Shown here one piece after another: positions 60,608 to 64,000 of a stretch of 64,000 nucleotides of DNA. The notes beneath the pieces were generated by a model. That model saw nothing but the letters and a program-made list of their open reading frames with translations, ran no database searches and was not told the DNA's origin. The position numbers and the translations under genes were made by a program. Position 1 is the first letter of the stretch, and each line of letters starts with the position of its first letter. The DNA lies in contig NC_092651.1 in NCBI RefSeq assembly GCF_032118995.1, positions 18,274,349-18,338,348 of the forward strand, written 5' to 3'. This DNA is from Asterias amurensis. Taxonomy: Eukaryota > Echinodermata > Asteroidea > Forcipulatida > Asteriidae.

Positions 60608-62630
60608 GAGGTCTTATAGATAGAGCGCACAAATCCACAAAAGTGCTCAGGGCGCTATTAGTATTACAGAGAAAATACAAACAGAAATAACAAAAAACAT
60701 TAAATACAAAAGAATGGATCTATAGACATGAGGTGTGTTTTGAGAGATGTTTTGAAAGAGTGAATGGAAGTGGATGTTTTGATGTGAAGAGGTAGTTGAT
60801 TCCAGAGACAAGAAAAAAAAAGGCAAAAAAAAAAAAAAGTAAAAAAGGCTGTGAAATCATTGATGACACTAGGTTACTTTACTTTTTATTCATTATTTAA
60901 ACTTATATAATAGGAATGTGCATTTAATCATTATTAAGCATTCTAATTTCATTTGCAGCATTAAAACAAAAGAAAACCGCGGGGGGGGGTGGGGGTGACA
61001 TATCGATGATTACCCATACATGCTTTCAAATTTTCTACACAAGCACAATTTCTTTTTAACTTGTATTTATAAGGTGTAGATGCAGAACATTGGTAATACT
61101 CACATGTAGATTAAAAATTTTCACAGCTTTGCACTTGACTTTGTATGGTGATGGTGTGTAGATGGGTACGGGCAAAAGCTTCCCTTGAAATGTTTTTGCC
61201 TTAAATGTTATAGTTTTGTGAAACAGTATAGTTTTTATCTCGAGTTTAATCAATTTTCACAGGTTAAATTATTTAGATGTTGGTCACATAATGTGCAACT
61301 TTGACAAGTTGTCCATGTGCTTTACAAGAAGGGGCACAGCAATTCTCTGAGGAAAGTGTAGCTTTGTATTGAAACTTTGCAAAGGGCACTACTGCAAAAG
61401 CACAGGGCACCACAGCTGTGGTTGTAGTGGGTTATTTCGAAGCCTGTCTTCTGATTGCGTCAGATGCCGACATGTATACATGTCGGCATTTGACATGACA
61501 TGTATCCTTACAGCAAGTCAAAGTAGCCACTTCCTTGAGGAGTGTTTTCTTTTTTTGCCCTTTTGCGGACAGACACTCCTCCGCAATGATTTCCTTAGAG
61601 ATCTCTCACTGCTATGTCTTGAGCTCGATGATTCATCCACCTCCAAGTTGTTGATTTTTCAGCCAGTGGCTGTAGGCTCTTATCATAGAGTAAGGACATG
61701 CTCTTACCACCTCTCCTCTGATTTTCAATCATTGAGGCGAGTTCTTTCCATTTCCAATATAGACAACAACAAAAGTGTTTAAACATACACTGTACGTTTG
61801 GTGCGTAATGCAGTCAGCTCAGTGTAAAATCTATCCTAGTAAATTTGACACTTGCAGGCCTAGGCGAGTTCTTTCCAGTTCCAGTATAGACATGTAAAAA
61901 AGTGTTTAAACATACACTGTATGTTTGGCGCGTAATGCAGTCAGCTCAATGTAAAATCTATCCTAGTAAATTTGACTTTTGCAGGCCTGTATGCTTCATT
62001 TTTGAAAGGGCAAGGGCACCAAGGTATTTTCTCCTTGATAAAGGCCACCCTATGAGGAAATTGTAAATTTCTACCGTAGCATTTCAAGGGCACCAAGGCA
62101 ATGACCAGGTGGCATGGAGGCAATCAGGCCTTTGTTGCTTCCTTGAAGTATCAGGTCTGCAATTGTACGTGATGTTACCCTCATACATAGTACATTTTAC
62201 ACACAGTCAGATCAAAAGTTCACCTACCGGTACAATGCAGATGTCAATTAAAATGATTTTTTTTTATTCAATTACCTAGACAGAAAATAATGTCACAATT
62301 ATGCTAATTGGTTTTAGGCCTTTGATAAATTCTCCTTATTATATTTTAGGTTGAATTTCCCTGTGTGGTAAAATTGTCAATACATATTCAAAATAGTATG
62401 GTTTTCTAACTGAGTAAAACTGAGAATCTAGCCCCGGTGGGCTACTTTATGCCTGCTATAAAGTGGTAATATTTCTGTGGTTGAATATGCTTGAAAATTT
62501 TTTTAAAATCCTCTTCTCATACTGTTTACTTTTTGTTTCTTTTGTACAGGGAGCAAATGCATCTGCTTTGGAGAAAGAGATTGGATCAGACCAGTTTCCT
62601 CCCAATGAGCATTACTTTGGATTAGTCAAT
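59930..62630 (+). CDS. Ubiquitin hydrolase USP12/USP46, N-terminal exons (partial)
   Basis: The exon at 62550-62630 (27 codons, phase 0 both sides, TTTGTACAG acceptor, GTAAGT donor) encodes [20 protein letters not shown] then HYFGLVN. This matches the start of vertebrate USP12 and USP46 ([18 protein letters not shown] and [16 protein letters not shown]). The upstream ATG at 59930-59932 directly abuts a GTGAGA donor and would supply the initiator Met in the right phase; this first exon is inference. The gene is a USP-family deubiquitinase that in vertebrates acts with WDR48 (UAF1) and WDR20. The exon with the catalytic Cys box (FGNTCYCNSVLQ) is not in the window, so the gene continues past 64000. 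USP12 and USP46 cannot be told apart here; invertebrates usually have one gene for both. Confidence 0.85.
60568..60690 (-). mobile_element. Truncated SINE 3' end with long (AAT)n tail
   Basis: (AAT)n at about 60569-60606 is followed by AACGAGGTCTTATAGATAGAG and AAGTGCTCAGGGCGCTATT. It is in USP12/46 intron 1 and shares the layout of the tails at 3553, 23117 and 43708. Confidence 0.6.
61464..61489. repeat. Perfect 26-bp palindrome
   Basis: ATGCCGACATGTA followed by TACATGTCGGCAT is an exact inverted repeat without loop, in USP12/46 intron 1. An open frame crosses it but shows no recognisable domain. Confidence 0.8.
61735..61988. repeat. Tandem duplication, 127-bp unit
   Basis: Two adjacent copies start AGGCGAGTTCTTTCCA (61735 and 61862). 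They share GTGTTTAAACATACACTGTA, GTAATGCAGTCAGCTCA and AATCTATCCTAGTAAATTTG, ending GCAGGCCT. There are roughly a dozen differences, so this is not very recent. Located in USP12/46 intron 1. Confidence 0.85.
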
Positions 62631-64000
62631 GTAAGTGAAGTAGAACTTGGAATTTTTGCATTATGGCTATTGGCCAAAATAATCTACGTATAAGGTTTGC
62701 TGCAATGAAAGAGATTATTATGTTGTGTTAAGACTGCAATCCTCACCATCCCCCAGAAATTTGAGAAACTATTCATGCATGAATTCTTTCTTTAGAGTCA
62801 TATGTTTTGTGCTGAGAAATTATCCAAATATTACTTCGAATAGAATCCCTTCTTGAAACAGTTTATACTACCTCTATCAGCAGCTGCAGTGCTTCTCACC
62901 AAGTAGGTTTGTTTGGTCATTACTTTTTGGAATATTTACCAATCTATAGTCCACCCTTTAAAGCAAACATTAGCAGATGCCTACATTGTTGTACATGTAT
63001 GCAAATGTTACCAGAGCATTTGAGCTATAGATAGTGCAAGGCTCGCACATAGTAAAAATGTCTTGTAATCTTGGGTGCCCATCATGTATACATTGCCTTT
63101 ATTTACGAAAGAAACAAAATTGTACACTTAAATTTCAAGACTTTGCCCAGTCTTTACTCACTAAATGGAATTTGCCCCTGCGCATTAGCATATTCAGAAT
63201 TACTTGTAATAATCGGTTGAAGTGATCTGTTTGTTTCCATACTGTTTGTTACAATGCCCTTTTCAAAACCATAAAACTTAAGTGCACTTAAACCTCGCAT
63301 GTGCAGCCTGTGTATAATTAGCAACAAAAAAAAAACAATTGTAGAGGGCACCTCGATTGGGAAAATTTAAATTCAACTTGAATGTTTTATTGGGCACCAG
63401 GACAATGACTATTGGTTTTGACATTGCCAATAAACGCAGGCCTGGTCATGATGTTTCACTGAGGCAACAGAGGCAATAAACCCTTTGAATGAAACATCAA
63501 AAGCCCAGGAGCCAATTTCATAGAGCTGCTTAAAGTCACCTGGAAGTGGTATTTTTTTTAAATAAAGCTTTTGTCACTAAAATATGTGTTTTTACGAGAG
63601 GAATGTAAATAAAAAGTTAACTAAGGTTTAAAAATATTAGTTTTGATTATATTGACAAATTTACGAGTAGGCCCCGACCCGAGAGGGCGCTGTTCGTGAC
63701 GTATTTCAAGGCGCGATATTTGAAGAGATAATTTGTAGTCAGGCCCCTGTACATTACGTCTGGGAACATGGCACATCAAAACAAATTTAGACACGATTTT
63801 ACACACATACGAACATTGAAACTTGAACATGTTGAACGCCTAGTGGTTTTTACAAAAGCTATTTGCTGCTATTTTTATTTAACTATGCGACTTTTTAGTG
63901 ACCAAATGGGTTGTAAGATGTGGGTCTGCCTACGTATTATTATAGAAATACGGCCACGGAGCAGACTGCACGCACACACTATGGCTGCTGTATAATGTGC
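62631..64000 (+). other. USP12/46 intron 2, incomplete
   Basis: No further USP exon is found to the window edge. A worn MITE-like stretch (62720-62965, with CACCAAGTAGGTTT and TAGTCCACCC) and a GAGCCAATTTCATAGAGCTGC element end near 63510 are present. 63650-63780 contains ATTTGAAGAGATAATTTG and several GC-richer words but nothing assignable. Confidence 0.55.

Noticed and set aside
61369-61782. 137-residue plus-strand frame, Cys-rich
   Set aside because: Lies in USP12/46 intron 1, crosses a perfect palindrome and enters a tandem duplication; no recognisable domain on either strand.
1-64000. Retrovirus-like or other capsid-bearing elements
   Set aside because: I saw no gag, protease, integrase, envelope or LTR pairs; the only reverse-transcriptase remnant is LINE-type.

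Overview
This is eukaryotic nuclear DNA from a deuterostome, most likely an echinoderm. A sea star is my first guess, but the sequence alone does not settle the class. The reasons are intron-rich housekeeping genes with GT-AG splice sites, TTAGGG-type telomeric DNA at the left end, and several palindromic MITE families that I associate with echinoderm genomes. There are no prokaryotic features.

Layout: (1) 1-2356 is degenerate telomere-like C-rich DNA, oriented as expected for a left chromosome end. (2) 2360-3912 holds a decayed non-LTR retrotransposon fragment and a tRNA-derived SINE. (3) 4996-20713 is a tandem array of six copies of a 2.88-kb unit. Each unit is a chain of palindromic MITEs; one copy has a 0.7-kb internal deletion and the last is truncated. 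A partial seventh copy lies at 26172-26838. (4) 20714-31140 is gene-poor DNA with many single MITEs, including a clear hAT-type element with an 8-bp target duplication. It also has two exon-like segments that could belong to a noncoding or decayed transcript.

(5) 31715-64000 is the gene-bearing half, with four protein genes in two divergent pairs. Pair one is a 6-exon minus-strand gene encoding a predicted 1300-residue protein whose N-terminus resembles the Scm3/HJURP family of CENP-A chaperones, and a complete 13-exon plus-strand ETFDH gene (electron transfer flavoprotein-ubiquinone oxidoreductase, 608 residues). Their start codons are only 154 bp apart. Pair two is a complete minus-strand RPL21 gene (165 residues, with a probable untranslated 5'-TOP exon) and the first exons of a plus-strand USP12/USP46-type deubiquitinase that runs off the right edge. 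As far as I recall, the RPL21/USP12 head-to-head arrangement is also found in human.

The four genes do not form a pathway: one is predicted centromere biology, one mitochondrial electron transfer, one translation, one deubiquitination. What they share is close divergent promoters. The best candidate for something undescribed is the Scm3/HJURP-like gene. After that come the mosaic MITE-built tandem array beside a variant telomere and the 91-bp minisatellite in ETFDH intron 2. All calls come from reading the sequence and the supplied translations; no database search was run.
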